The notes beneath the pieces are model-generated. The model saw only the letters and a program-made list of their open reading frames with translations. It was not told the DNA's origin and searched no databases. The translations under genes and the position numbers were made by a program. This document shows positions 44,828 through 57,409 of a stretch of DNA of 64,000 nt, one piece after another; within the stretch, counting starts at the first letter, position 1; each line of letters begins with the position of its first letter. The DNA is from Dryomyza anilis (Eukaryota > Arthropoda > Insecta > Diptera > Dryomyzidae): contig OX638130.1 in NCBI GenBank assembly GCA_951804985.1, positions 434,001 through 498,000 on the forward strand, written 5' to 3'.

Positions 44828-45515
44828 ATAATACCTACGTTTCAAACGTTACGTGCACGTAATTACGGCTCAGAAACGGCAGCTACCGTAAATACGGCTA
44901 AAAATACGCACATCCATTTTTACGTGTAAAAAACGGTAACTTTACGGCTTTACTTAATTTAAAGAAATATTTTTTTTGTTTTTTATTCTTCATGATTGAA
45001 AAATATTTTTCATTCGAAATAATAAAAATATAAATAATAATTGATATATAAAATTTTCTAAAGAATGCTGAAAACATACTTTCAGTTATGCGCAGATAAT
45101 GTATTTTTCTACAATTATAATATTTTGATTTTACATAAAGCCTTACATATGGCACTTATACGGCACTGTATTTACGTCCCGTTTTTGTGCCGTATTTTCG
45201 TTCATTTTACGTGCCTTTTATACGGACCGTTTACGTGCCGTATTTACGTTCCCCTTTACGTTCCGTTTACGGGCCGTATTTACGTGCCTTTTACGTTCAT
45301 TCATTGCTTTAAAGTACCGTAAAGAAGTTCCGTTTACGGCCCGTAAATACGTTCACTCATTCACGTTGTATTGCCGCAAATACGGGTCATTTCCGGAATG
45401 GGCCGTATTTTAAATTTCATTTCATATGTAAAACGTGTTGCTTTACGTTCCGTAAACGGCTGCCGTAAACGGTGTTTATGCCCGTAAATACGGAACGTAT
45501 ACAGCACGTTTACGT
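44828..45515. repeat. ACG-rich palindromic repeat array upstream of eIF3g
   Basis: This block of roughly 690 bp is dominated by degenerate units such as TTTACGTGCCGTATTTACG and its complement CGTAAATACGGC. The left side (44828-44960) reads mostly ACGGTAAATACGG-type. The right side (45150-45515) mixes both orientations: CCGTATTTACGT, CGTTTACGGGCCGTATTTAC, then CCGTAAATACGTTC. The central 190 bp (44960-45150) is ordinary AT-rich DNA. It looks like a foldback element whose long arms are made of short subrepeats. CpG-containing units stand out against the AT-rich surroundings. Confidence 0.7.
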
Positions 45516-46449
45516 GCCTTTTGGTTTTCAATCAATTAAAGAGTTGTATGTAACTTTAATAAAATATTAATAATAAATTAATTTGTAAATTGAAAGTTGA
45601 GATAGAGGTGCATTCAGTAACAGTAAGCGATTAGTTACTGAGCAGCAAAGACTATAAGACGTGCGACTTCGCAAAAAACATATTCAACATAGCAAAATCC
45701 TGTTTTTTATGATATTTTTTGCTTGCATTGTTGTTGTTTCACCGTGTAAAATTTCGACAACATAAAACAGCTGTTTGTTAATTCAGATGCTGAAAATTTT
45801 GTGAAATTTGGCAAAATTTACACATTTTTTGCAACCGAACTACTCAAATGCAGAAGTTTTGAGTTACACGTAATGAGTCTAAAAATTAGCACTATTTTTT
45901 TAAAACTATGCCTAGTCTATTCATAGTCTAAGGGAAAAGTGAAAAAATAATTAACATTTTCTGAAAAATTTGTAAAATTTACGAGAAAAAAATAGCAATT
46001 TGGTGAATAAAACCAGTGTGTCCCCCTTTTCATTAGTTTAGGGAAAAAGGGACAAAACTTTTGCAAAAATTACAATATTAAAATAACTTCATTATATATT
46101 ATGTTTATCTTAATATTTATATTATAAATCGTTTTTTATAATGAAATTATGTGTATGGTTATATCGCTGTAAATACCAAATATGGAACAATATTGCGCTT
46201 AAATATAATGAGGTCGTTAAATAAAATAAACTAAAATTGTGAATTTACTTACGGCCGGTTGAATACAGTTATCAGTTAAAAACAATCTAAAAATAAATTT
46301 AATTTTTTATTTTAATATCAATATTGAAATTGTCAGATTAACTAATCGATTTCCATCGCTAACTCATGGTTAAAAGTTGTAAGCATCCGGGCATTAAGCA
46401 ATTAACAGTCCGATAATCCCTTTTCGTACAGATATTTTAAAATTTTATT
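45516..46449. other. Non-coding spacer
   Basis: AT-rich DNA without a credible exon or a repeat I can define. Confidence 0.5.
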
Positions 46450-47044
46450 CTATTTGACAATTTCGTACACTTGTTCAGCCAAGTATAGCTCCTCATCATG
46501 CCTGACAAGGATATCATCCAAAATTCGTATCAAAATCGGTTGAAAATTGTTCTCACACGATCAATTTTTGAATAAAACTAAATATATATAAACTAAAACG
46601 TTGTTTACGTTTGTTTTGAGTATTTTTATGTTGTCAACATCAAAAGCAGTGGTGAATATGTTGAATATAAAGGGGGAAAAATGTCATAAATGAGAAAATC
46701 TGTGGCATTATTGTCCAAGTTGAATAATCTATTTGACAATTTCGTACACTTGTTCAGCCAAATATAGCTCCTCATCATGCCTGACAAGGATATCATCCAT
46801 AATTCGTATCAAAATCGGTTGAAAATTGTACTCACACGATCAATTTTTGAATTAAACTAAATATATATAAACTAAAACGTTGTTTACGTTTGTTTTGAGT
46901 ATTTTTATGTTGTCAGAAAATTAATTTGTTATTAAATTTCTGCTTGGCGCAAACATCAAAAGCAGTGGTGAATATGTTGAATATAAAGGGGGAAAAATGT
47001 CTAAAATGAGAAAATCTGTGGCATTATTGTCCAAGTTGAATAAA
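46450..47044. repeat. Tandem duplication, 279-bp unit
   Basis: CTATTTGACAATTTCGTACA begins each copy (46450 and 46729). Copies run through GAGAAAATCTGTGGCATTAT to TTGTCCAAGTTGAATAA. The second copy carries an extra segment of about 36 bp near 46916-46951 (containing AATTTGTTATTAAATTTCTG). A short third start (GTCTAAGTTGAATAAAAAGT) follows. Very few differences separate the copies, so the duplication is young. Confidence 0.85.
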
Positions 47045-47654
47045 AGTTGTCTAAGTTGAATAAAAAGTTGTCCAAATTGCGACTGCGACGCACACTAACA
47101 AAAAGATTTTAACATCTACATTGACGGAGTTTCGTGTCTTGTGGTCTATGCTGAGCAGTTTCGCAACTGCTGAGGTCGCTGAATGCAGCCATTGTATCTT
47201 CTGTGAGTCCCACTGTATCTCCTAGGGTTGCATTTTTTAAATTTTCATATAAAAATAGAAGTTTTTTCAAAAAATGCAACCTTAGAAGATACAGTGAGAC
47301 TCACAGAATATACAATGTAAATCGAGCATAAATCGGACACCACTGGTTGAAGTATTCTCACTTTACTATGGTTTTAGAAACTATATATTCGAGATTTATG
47401 CGTGTCTGCATTTTTTTTTGTCAACTCTGAATATGCACATACCGTAATTTGTGTTTGTTTATTATAGCAGATTATCAAAATCGGTTGGTAAGAATACAAA
47501 GGACGTGGTCGATTTCAATGTATCGAACAGTACTGATTTTTACTTTAATTTTATTTGTCTTTCAAAAGTATTCATACAAATTTGGCAACTGATGCTCAAG
47601 TTGTTTGTAAATTAAATCAGCGTTTTCCGGTTGCGCTCAAATTTTAAAATTTAT

Positions 47655-47967
47655 TTAAAGGTTATGTTTTTTGCAGTTAATTTTCACTATTTTATTAAAT
47701 TTCACTGCACAAATTAACTATTTTATATTCTACATACACGATGGTTTATTTTGAAGTCCTGGAGATCATAAAACTGTTTTAAATGTTGAGATTTGTTAGT
47801 CTTAAAATTTTGAGTTTTTGTTAATATTGTGAACTTGTAAACGAAACATTGATGTTCTGTTTTAAATTTTTCGTAAACAAATGTTGAGACTTTCAAACAG
47901 TTTTCAAAAAAAGTAAATGGCGCCTAGTTTTTGAAAGATGACTTAACCTGTATATAATTTAACCATG
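47655..47967. mobile_element. MITE family A, inverted partial copy
   Basis: Inverted relative to its neighbour at 47976. It ends GATGACTTAACCTGTATATA...AACCATGG, and its interior GTTATGTTTTTTGCAGTTAA matches the complement of the copy-1 interior near 4700-4730. Its other end is missing, so it is truncated. Confidence 0.65.
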
Positions 47968-47975
47968 GTTAAATG

Positions 47976-48406
47976 CATGGTTGAAGTATACACATGTTAA
48001 GTCATCTTGCAAAACTCAGGCGCCATTTACTTTTGTTTTTAAACTGTTTAAAAGATTCAACATTTGATTACGAAAAATTAAAAACAGAACATCAATGCTT
48101 TGTTTACAACTTCATAAAAACAAATAATATTCAAAAGTGTAATTAAATAAATCTCAACATTTTGCAAACATTAAACAATTCTCAGCGTCCAAAAGAAACC
48201 ACAGTGAATGACAAAAGTGATAAGAATGAATATTTTCAGTAAAATTTTTGTAAAATCTCCAAATTTTATTGCAAAAAACCTTAACCTGAAAATTAAGTTT
48301 AAAATGACAATAATTCTTGAATTTTAAAAATTTTCTTCTTGACATTCTCAACATTTTGTATGTGAACTAAATGTCTAGATGGTCTAACTTGTATATACTT
48401 CAACCA
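47976..48406. mobile_element. 431-bp MITE, family A, copy 2
   Basis: CATGGTTGAAGTATACACAT at the left and GTATATACTTCAACCA at the right. The length equals copy 1 at 4423-4853 and the interior is largely the same. It sits head to head with an inverted partial copy, so 47655-48406 would fold on itself. The next element (48408-49195) is inserted at its right border. Confidence 0.75.
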
Positions 48407-48407
48407 C

Positions 48408-49195
48408 ACACTCTATGAAAAATTTACTATAATAAATGTAGGAAACCGGTTTCCTCTTATTAATGTAGTAAATTCTAACGAATGTGTAAAAATAAAATTT
48501 ACACACAAAAGTATGTAAAACTAGTACACATCTTTATGAGTGTTAAAAATACACACAAAACCCTGTATTTATTCACATAATGCGTGTTAAAAAACACAAC
48601 AGAATGGGTAGTATTTTAAGGTTAAATATAATTAGAAAACTTTATATCATCTCAATGGGGCGCATTCAGCTAACATGAAAAATAAAATTCTGTACACAAA
48701 ATAAAAAAGTTCACAACTGTTTAACGAATGTCCGCAAACATGAATGTACATCTTGGGAGATGTCATTTCAATTACACACAAATTAAATTCACATTCACTA
48801 AAAATCCGCCCCTTGCATATTTATTTTATATAAAATATGCAAGTTTTCTTTTCTGTAGAGTTTTCTAAAATAGCGCAGACAAGAGCGTTCGCGTCAGCTA
48901 ATGTTCTTGTTATACATATATGTGTGTGTGCTAGACGTCATTTTTACACACTCCATTTTACACACACATTAATGTGTTTATATACAAAACATTGCAGAAT
49001 CTGTAAATTTACCATTTTAAAAGTGCGATTCAGCTCAAAACAGTTCATTTGTGTAAAATAACATATTTTTCTTGGAAAACATATCAGATGTTTATTTTTA
49101 CGGATGTATTAGTGTTTTTATTTGCAAAAATGAGTAAATTAATTGCAATAAATGTAGCAAATTAACTACTCCTCAATCAGATTTCTTAGAGTGTG
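48408..49195. mobile_element. 788-bp MITE with ACACTCTAAGAAATCT-type ends
   Basis: ACACTCTATGAAAAATTTAC at the left is matched by AGATTTCTTAGAGTGT at the right. The interior repeats GTGTAAA / TTTACAC / ACACACA words in both orientations. It appears to have inserted into the end of the family-A MITE, splitting CAACCA from GGTTAAA. No transposase is present. Confidence 0.6.
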
Positions 49196-49358
49196 GTTAA
49201 ATATATAAATGTGTAAAATAAGAAATTTTCTTTAGAAATGGCAACTATGGTTTTGGATGCGTTCTAAAAAGTAACGAGTCTTTAACATATGTCAATTAAG
49301 TTTGAAATAGCAACTTTCAGGAAATACAAATTTTCCAAAGAAAATTGCAAAATAAAAC

Positions 49359-49949
49359 ATGTCAACATCGTCCATTTCACTGCCCACCACTCCAACGCAT
49401 GCCAACTCAACTTTCTCCAGCAGTAGCTCGAGCAGCAACAGCGGCTTGGAGGACATCCAGTACCTGCTCTACTTGGAGACGTTGAAGCGCTTCAGGGAGG
49501 ACGAGATCAGCATACGTCGCCAGTTGGATGACAAAATGCGCGTATACAACGACGTCAAGAAGGAGTTTCTGCGTTGGTACGGCAGGTATGTAAAGCTGAT
49601 CAAACTGACTGCCACCCGCAACGCTTTGGAGCAAGACAACCACCTACACGATGAACATGTCGAGTCGACACAGCGCAATATAAGCACTATTGTGGAGAAA
49701 ACAACCACCGGCATAATAACCGATTATCTGACACCTGATGGGCTAGCTGAATGCAAAGCTAAGCTGGCTGCCAGCAAAACTTACAGTCATCTGACGGTGC
49801 TGCAGCAGGAAGCTGCGGCGCGAAAGGCTGATGTGCGCGCCATACAGTCGTCCACCGAGACGGTGGAAGCCACTGTGGAGACGGCCATTGTGCACGGACT
49901 CCACTACTTCATGGGCGAACTGCAAATGGAAAACTTTGAAAGATTCTAA
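49359..49949 (+). CDS. Unrecognised intronless coiled-coil protein, 196 aa
   Basis: It starts MSTSSISLPTTPTHANSTFS with a Ser/Thr-rich disordered N-terminus. Residues about 29-75 are strongly helical (LEDIQYLLYLETLKRFREDE, then DDKMRVYNDVKKEFLRWYGR), and further helical segments follow up to ENFERF. GC content is clearly higher than in the flanks and codon use is that of a real fly gene. There is no signal peptide, membrane segment or known motif; I do not recognise the family. It is convergent with Tip60, whose stop is 191 bp away. AATAAA at 49991-49996 is a good polyadenylation signal. The short serine run and heptads suggest a small scaffold or complex subunit, which is inference only. Confidence 0.85.
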   Translation: MSTSSISLPTTPTHANSTFSSSSSSSNSGLEDIQYLLYLETLKRFREDEISIRRQLDDKMRVYNDVKKEFLRWYGRYVKLIKLTATRNALEQDNHLHDEHVESTQRNISTIVEKTTTGIITDYLTPDGLAECKAKLAASKTYSHLTVLQQEAAARKADVRAIQSSTETVEATVETAIVHGLHYFMGELQMENFERF

Positions 49950-50140
49950 ATACAACATTTATATTTATTATCGTTGCCATTTTTATTAAGAATAAATAAT
50001 TGAAATAAGCAATACGCAAAGGGGTGACTTTTTCTGATCTGCGCAAGTTAAATACTATTTACAAAAACTCTGCATTGTTTTCTAAAAGAAAATAAAAAAT
50101 ACAGATTAGAATTTTCAATGTACACAAATTAGTTAATCAC
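49950..50140. other. Shared 3' region of two convergent genes
   Basis: Plus-strand AATAAA at 49991-49996 serves the coiled-coil gene. Minus-strand AATAAA (plus TTTATT) occurs at 49964-49969 and 49982-49987, candidate signals for Tip60. If used, the two transcripts overlap tail to tail by tens of bases. Confidence 0.5.
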
Positions 50141-51881
<1,741 letters not shown>

Positions 51882-52844
51882 TGCACTGTTAGTCTTTGGC
51901 ACTGTTTATAAATTAAATAAAATTTTCAGAACTTTCAGAACAGGCTTGATAAAAGAAGAAGAAAACAGCGCAGTATGAAACGTCATGTGTGTGCAGATAT
52001 CCATAAAAAGATATCCATAAATGTTAAGACTTTACAGATGTGGAACGTATGTGGAACCTATGTTAATATTAAATATATTTGATTTTTTGTAATTTTTAGC
52101 GTTTTTTTGTAGTTATTTATTATAGAAAGCATTATAATCGCCAATAAAATATTAAAATTATCATTTACGATAGTCGTTTTATTTTTTTAAACCCAAATTG
52201 GCGAATTAAGTTGAAAGCAAAGTTCTTTTGGAAACGGCCGTATCTTCCAAGATCCGTCTCCTGCAGACATGTGGGATACGTCATTGGAATAGGACCATGA
52301 GGATTCCAATGACGTATTCCATTCATATATAGTCACTACCTCTCGAAAGTTTCAGGAGACCTCCCAAGTGGTGCCAAAGATACCATTCATTACATGCCCA
52401 GTATCCTTAAACATGACCCCATGGAAACGGCTATATCTTCCAAGATCCGTCTTCTCCAGACATGTGGGATACGGCTATGGAATCATTATTTTTAGTCACA
52501 CGTCGTATGTAGCGCTGCATGGGCGTCATCTCAGCGGCCATCACATTACATCTAAAGGTAAAAAATATTAATGAAAAACTGAGAATTAATTGTTTTTATT
52601 AAAATTCAATAAAATTAAATTTTTTTGAAAAATTGAATTATAGTGAAAAACTGAATTTTTAGTTAAAAAATTTAATTATTAGTAAAAATTTGAATTATAT
52701 AAAACCTTCGATTTTGAAGGTTTTATTCGATACTTTGATAATATCGGTATCGAACATATTCGTTAAAAAAGTAAAAGAGTACACCTAGGCAAAAAGTATA
52801 TCGAAAATTATACTACGTTTCGTGGGTTTACTAGTTTACATACC
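51882..52844. other. Spacer between Tip60 and the MBD/PHD gene
   Basis: The left part should hold the Tip60 5' UTR and promoter. Two 60-bp direct repeats built on TATCTTCCAAGATCCGTCT and CAGACATGTGGGATACG lie at about 52230-52292 and 52424-52482. Between them GATACGTCATTGGAAT and ATTCCAATGACGTATTC form an inverted pair. No exon was found. Confidence 0.55.
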
Positions 52845-53185
52845 CAACTTTTTGTCATTGTAAGCTTGAAAACCATAGTGTTCTCCAGCAAAACTGGTAG
52901 CTTTTTATCCAATTGAATCTAGCCTTTACCTAAACTTGAATTCCGACATTGTTCAATTATGAAGGAATGCATATTAATTGTATTTAAAATGCACTGTGTT
53001 AGGTCTCTGAAACACCCTGTTCCTGTTAACGGTAAGAATTCAATAATGGAGCACAGTGCAGTATAACAGTATAAACTGCAGATCAACGCAGCGCGCTAAA
53101 AAAGAGTCAAGTGAAAATTTTTAACCAACTAGTCGAAAAGCAACCGTCGAAAAACCGACCGCATTAAATTGATTGGACTAAACAC
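52845..53185 (+). repeat. 5' leader/promoter block of the MBD/PHD gene, copy 1
   Basis: The block runs from CAACTTTTTGTCATTGTAAG to GATTGGACTAAACAC and recurs at 53255-53608. It holds TATAAA (53070-53075) followed by GATCAACGCAGCGCGC and GAGTCAAGTG, a plausible fly core promoter and start region. In this copy the block is followed by a leader and the start codon ATGGATATCGATGCTTTC (53221), which runs only 23 codons before hitting a stop inside copy 2. Confidence 0.75.
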
Positions 53186-53254
53186 CTGGATATTTAGTGA
53201 TTATTGAATGTATATTGAACATGGATATCGATGCTTTCACTGGAGAAAAGCGTT

Positions 53255-53608
53255 CAACTTTTTGTCATTGTAAGCTTGAAAACCATAGCGTTCTCCAGCA
53301 AAACTGGTAGCTTTTTATCCAATTGAATCTAGCCTTTACCTAAACTTGAATTCCGACATTGTGCAATTATAAAGGAATGAATATTAATTGTATTTAAAAT
53401 GCACTGTGTTAGGTCTCTGAAACACCCTGTTCCTGTTAACGGTAAGAATTCAATAATGGAGCACAGTGCAGTATAACAGCAAGTATAACAGTATAAACTG
53501 CAGATCAACGCAGCGCGCTAAAAAAAGAGTCAAGTGAAAATTTTTAACCAACTTGTCGAAAAGCAACCGTCGAAAAACCGACCGCATTAAATTGATTGGA
53601 CTAAACAC
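53255..53608 (+). repeat. 5' leader/promoter block of the MBD/PHD gene, copy 2
   Basis: Near-identical second copy of 52845-53185, with an extra short AGCAAGTATAAC-like insertion after GTATAACAG. It retains the TATAAA and GATCAACGCAGCGCGC words. It lies between the ATG-bearing segment (53221-53254) and the long open frame that resumes at 53609. It therefore either interrupts the first coding exon or replaces its promoter. Confidence 0.8.
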
Positions 53609-53785
53609 GCTTCTGGTGATAAAATATCTATTGGTCAGGGCACAACAAAAGAATTGCAAAATTTCACCAACAAGAAAGCAAAGTTTCCATCTCTTCGCGA
53701 TCGCGCAAAGTTTCTATCGCATCGCATCGCGCAGAAACTGCGTCGCTCTAAATCCGGTAAAAATTTGATCTTCGAACAGACGAAC

Positions 53786-55837
53786 ATGTCACCCTCACAA
53801 GTATCTAGCGCTCCCAAGAAAATGAAGCCGGTAAGTGTAGCAATGCATGGCCGAGACGACTTTATTAACATTTATTTAATACCTTAGAGTCCAACTGACG
53901 GTGCGGCGTCTACCAATAAGACGTCGCCTCGTGCCCAAGCATCACCAGCATCAATCCCACAACGCGCTCGTGCAACCAAAACAACAAGGACGGTTTCAAT
54001 GAAGCACGAGGATCCTTCTCTCAAACCACATATTGTGGCAGATATTGAGGGTCCTGAGACGCCGACCGCCGCGTCAGTGTCCGCTGCAACAGTGTACATC
54101 CAGGGCACACCCATACCGCTGGGCAAGAAGCCTCTGTCCGTCAAAGACGACTATTACAAGAAGCCCTTCGACTACGGGTGGAAACGTGAGATTGTGTACA
54201 GCGTGTTCTATATATCGCCGAGCGGTAAAAAACTTCGAACAATCAGTGACATCGCGCCGCTGCTCGAGGGTGACCTCACGCTGGACCATTTCAGCTTTGC
54301 ACGCGAGCCGTTAGGCGTAGGCCCAGAGTTTGAAACGGTGCGCAGTGCACAACCGTATCGCCCCACTGTTTCGGCTGCCACGCTGGCCGTAGCTACTGCA
54401 CCTTCCGTACATCACGAAAAACACATCTCTGAGTCGAAAATACATAAGAGAGCCAGTCCGGGCTGGACACCAACGCTTGCGGTCGAGATAAACGACGCCG
54501 CACTGCTATACTCGGCAGGATCTAGCAAACACAGCGACTCGAACTCTTCGACAAAGCCCAGCAGCCGTACCATTACTGGCAGCATCAACGTCAAGAATAG
54601 TAAAACTACAAGGTACGTATGTTTTTTGTAGCTGTGCTTCTCCGAAGAGGTTGTAGTTGAAAATGTTTTCGCACTTATTATTTTTCTTTCCGCGTCTCCT
54701 CACGCATTCCTTTCGTTTTTGCATTTCGTGTCCTTTGTATTTGTTTTGTGCGCTTTTTTCTGGGTTTTTATTTTTGGCATTTTCAAGGCCAACTGGCAGT
54801 GCGGACGCAGCCAGCTTGCAGACGGCAAGCCACGATCCCTGCTCCATGACGCCGTGTGCGCAGGCACGCGGACAAATTCCGCAGCTTCAGTGCATCAAGT
54901 GCCTCTTCCTGTACCATCACGAGTGCGTGGGTCTTAGCCGCCAGTACAGCGAGTATCATGTAGTGGGCGAACCGGCGGCACCTGGTGCACGCGATTATGT
55001 GTGCGAGGTAATAATATGCGCGCACATATATCGATTTGCTTAATACATGCTCCTTACTTGCAGTCATGCCTGCCGCATGTGAAAAAAGCCGATGCAGTGA
55101 AGATCAATACGGCAACCTCTACGGCGGCGGCACCAGCAGCCACATTCAAGTCGCAGCGCGTTAACATTAATACTGAGATATCCAAAGGTCTACAAAACAC
55201 AGCAAATGTTGTGGATATCGTAAACAAAGAGGTTTTATCAACTACGTCTACTGAAGCAAACAACAATGTTGTAAAAGCAACAGTTTGTAAATTGGACAAA
55301 GAGGTTTTACCAACTATATCTGCTGAATCCAGTCCGGGCTGGACACCAACGCTTGCGGTCGAAATGAACAACGCCGATCTGCTATACTCGGCAGGATCTA
55401 GCAAACACAGCGACTCGAACTCTTCGACAAAGCCCAGCAGCCGTAATATTGCTGGCAAGAATAGTAAAACTAAATGGTGCGTATATGCTTTGTAGCTGTG
55501 CTTCTCCGAAGAGATTGTAGTTGGAATAGATTTTGCACTTATTTTATTTTTTGGTTTATATTTTCGGCATTTTCAAGGCCAACTGGCAATGCGGACGCAA
55601 CCAACTTGCAGCCGGCAAGCCACGATCCCTGCTCCTTGATCGACAGTACGGTAAACGTCAAAACTTCACCACGTCGGCAGCTGATTAAATCACCCGATGT
55701 CTGCTTAACAGAAAAGGAGGAGCTGCATTGCTCTGCCCCCAAGAAAATGAAGCTGGTAAGTGTCAATACAAATAGCCGAGACGCCCCGAGACAATATTTT
55801 TTATTCTAAATAGTGGGAGAGAACGGATTTAAAATAA
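53786..55837 (+). CDS. MBD plus PHD-like zinc-finger protein with internal duplication, about 534 aa
   Basis: Exons are 53786-53830 (open upstream to 53591), 53888-54612, 54788-55007, 55064-55476, 55578-55755 and 55814-55837, all in phase (0, 2, 0, 2, 0). Residues about 106-165 form a methyl-CpG-binding-type domain (KKPFDYGWKREIVYSVFYIS, GKKLRTISDIAPLLEGDLTL, REPLGVGPEF). Residues about 273-333 form a PHD-like finger (DPC, QLQCIKCLFLYHHECVGL, DYVCE-SCLPH). A segment (SPGWTPTLAVE, LLYSAGSSKHSDSNSSTKPS) occurs twice together with the following intron and PTGSADA/PTGNADA exon start. It is probably a nuclear chromatin protein; it resembles the six-banded type of fly MBD proteins, but I am not sure of the orthologue. 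The start is uncertain: the first in-frame ATG after the duplicated leader is 53786, while the natural start may be the detached ATG at 53221. Confidence 0.72.
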
Positions 55838-56633
55838 TTTTGCAATTTTTCAAAAAACGTTATGTCATAGGAAAAACACAATACACAGTCAAAATCAGCA
55901 CCAGCGAATTATATAGAATTGATATTAATTGATATATATCTGTTCATTTCTGATCGATGTTCTCAATATTTGTACAAAATGATAAGTAAATGCGTATCTA
56001 TCAATTGGTATTTTTACTTTAGAAATATTTTGATATTTTTTTAAAAAATAACCAACAAACTTGAAATTTAAGAATTTCATAAACATGTATTTGGTGACTT
56101 TTAGTTCTAAAATGACGATATGATGAATTCATTTACTTATTACAATTTTTAATATTTTTAATATTTCAATAATTTAATAGTAATATTTTCTGTTATATTT
56201 TTTAATTTTCAATATAATCCAAATTTGTTGTAGATAATACTATAGGTACTACTAAAAACATTCTATGTACAATCCATACAACGAAAAAATTACTGTAGTA
56301 AATAATATAACATTTATTCTTCGTTTTGAAAAAATGTAGTTCTACTACATTTTGTTATTTTTATATACATTTGTTTTTATTTGACTGGATTTTACTACAC
56401 AATGTATTAGAAATTTGTTTTCTAAATATTGCAGAATATGTAGTATGTATTTGTTTTCTGTAGTTTTTAATACCCTACACTAAGAGTGAAAGGTATATAT
56501 ATTCTTGATCTGAAGTATATATATTCTTGATCTGCATGACCTCCTGCGTCGATTTAGCGATGTCCGTCTGTCTGTTGAAATCCCTGATACTTAAAAAATT
56601 TAAGAGTTAGCTGAATAAAACTTTACCACCACC
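55838..56633. other. AT-rich spacer with a degraded MITE
   Basis: No exon was found. From about 56280 to 56470 a diverged copy of the CGAAAAAATTACTGTAGTAA element (see 16133) is visible. At about 56475-56585 there is a fly dispersed repeat with AGAGTGAAAGGTATATATAT and GTCCGTCTGTCTGTTGAAAT. Confidence 0.6.
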
Positions 56634-57040
56634 ATAGCAGGAAAATGATCCCAAACACACCTCTGAAGTGGTGACGGATTTGTTGCACTACAACGTCCCA
56701 AATCAGTTAAAGCATCCCGTTGAGTTCTCGGATCTCAACCCATTTGTGAGACCACTTAGAAAAAAAAATTCGTCAACACAACATAACCAACCAAAATCAC
56801 CTTAAGGCGGTACTAATTGGGGAGTGGGAAAAGATCGAGTCAGAAACAACAATTAAGCTGGTTAATTCCATGAAGAACCGATTAAATCAAGAAGTTCGAA
56901 TAAAGGAGGACTAACTGCATATCAATGTTCATATTTTCTTATAGCAAAAATATTTTTAACTGTATAAACTACACTGTACGAAAACTTTTTTGGTTTACTT
57001 GTTGTATCAATCGAATAAATTGAATTATTCTTCCTATATT
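56634..57040 (+). pseudogene. Tc1-like transposase C-terminal remnant
   Basis: The frames read Q-Q-E-N-D-P-K-H-T-S (the classical Tc1 D-P-K-H-T segment around the second catalytic Asp), then LLHYNVPNQL and SDLNPF (corresponding to SPDLNPIE), then LIGEWEKIESETTIKLVNSM...NKGG...AY, the usual C-terminus. Several frameshifts and an in-frame stop make it dead. ACACTGTACGAAAACTTTTT near 56970 may be its terminal repeat. Confidence 0.75.
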
Positions 57041-57409
57041 CAAATTAATATATTTATGTTTTGTAATAAAACTATATTCTTATAAGTGCGCCTTTATAAC
57101 AAAATATATCTATATATATAAAACTCTTGGTCCGTCTGTCTGTCGGTCTGTCTGTCTGACTGTTTGTTGCAGCATCACGTCTAAACCACTGAACCGATTA
57201 ATTGAAATTTTGCACCAGGATACTACGGAGTCCGGAGGGTGTCATAGACTATATATGGGCGGGATTGGACAAAGGGCGTGGCACCTCCCATACAACTTAA
57301 ACTTTCAAAACGACATAACTCGGCACATAAACACGCAAAGAAGATGAAACAAAAAACTCAAATACAAAAAAAATAAAAAAGCAAAAACAAAAACACAAAA
57401 ACAAAATCA

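Noticed and set aside
53221..53292. Short upstream ORF starting ATGGATATCGATGC as a complete gene
   Set aside because: It stops after 23 codons inside the duplicated leader; better read as the detached start of the MBD/PHD gene.
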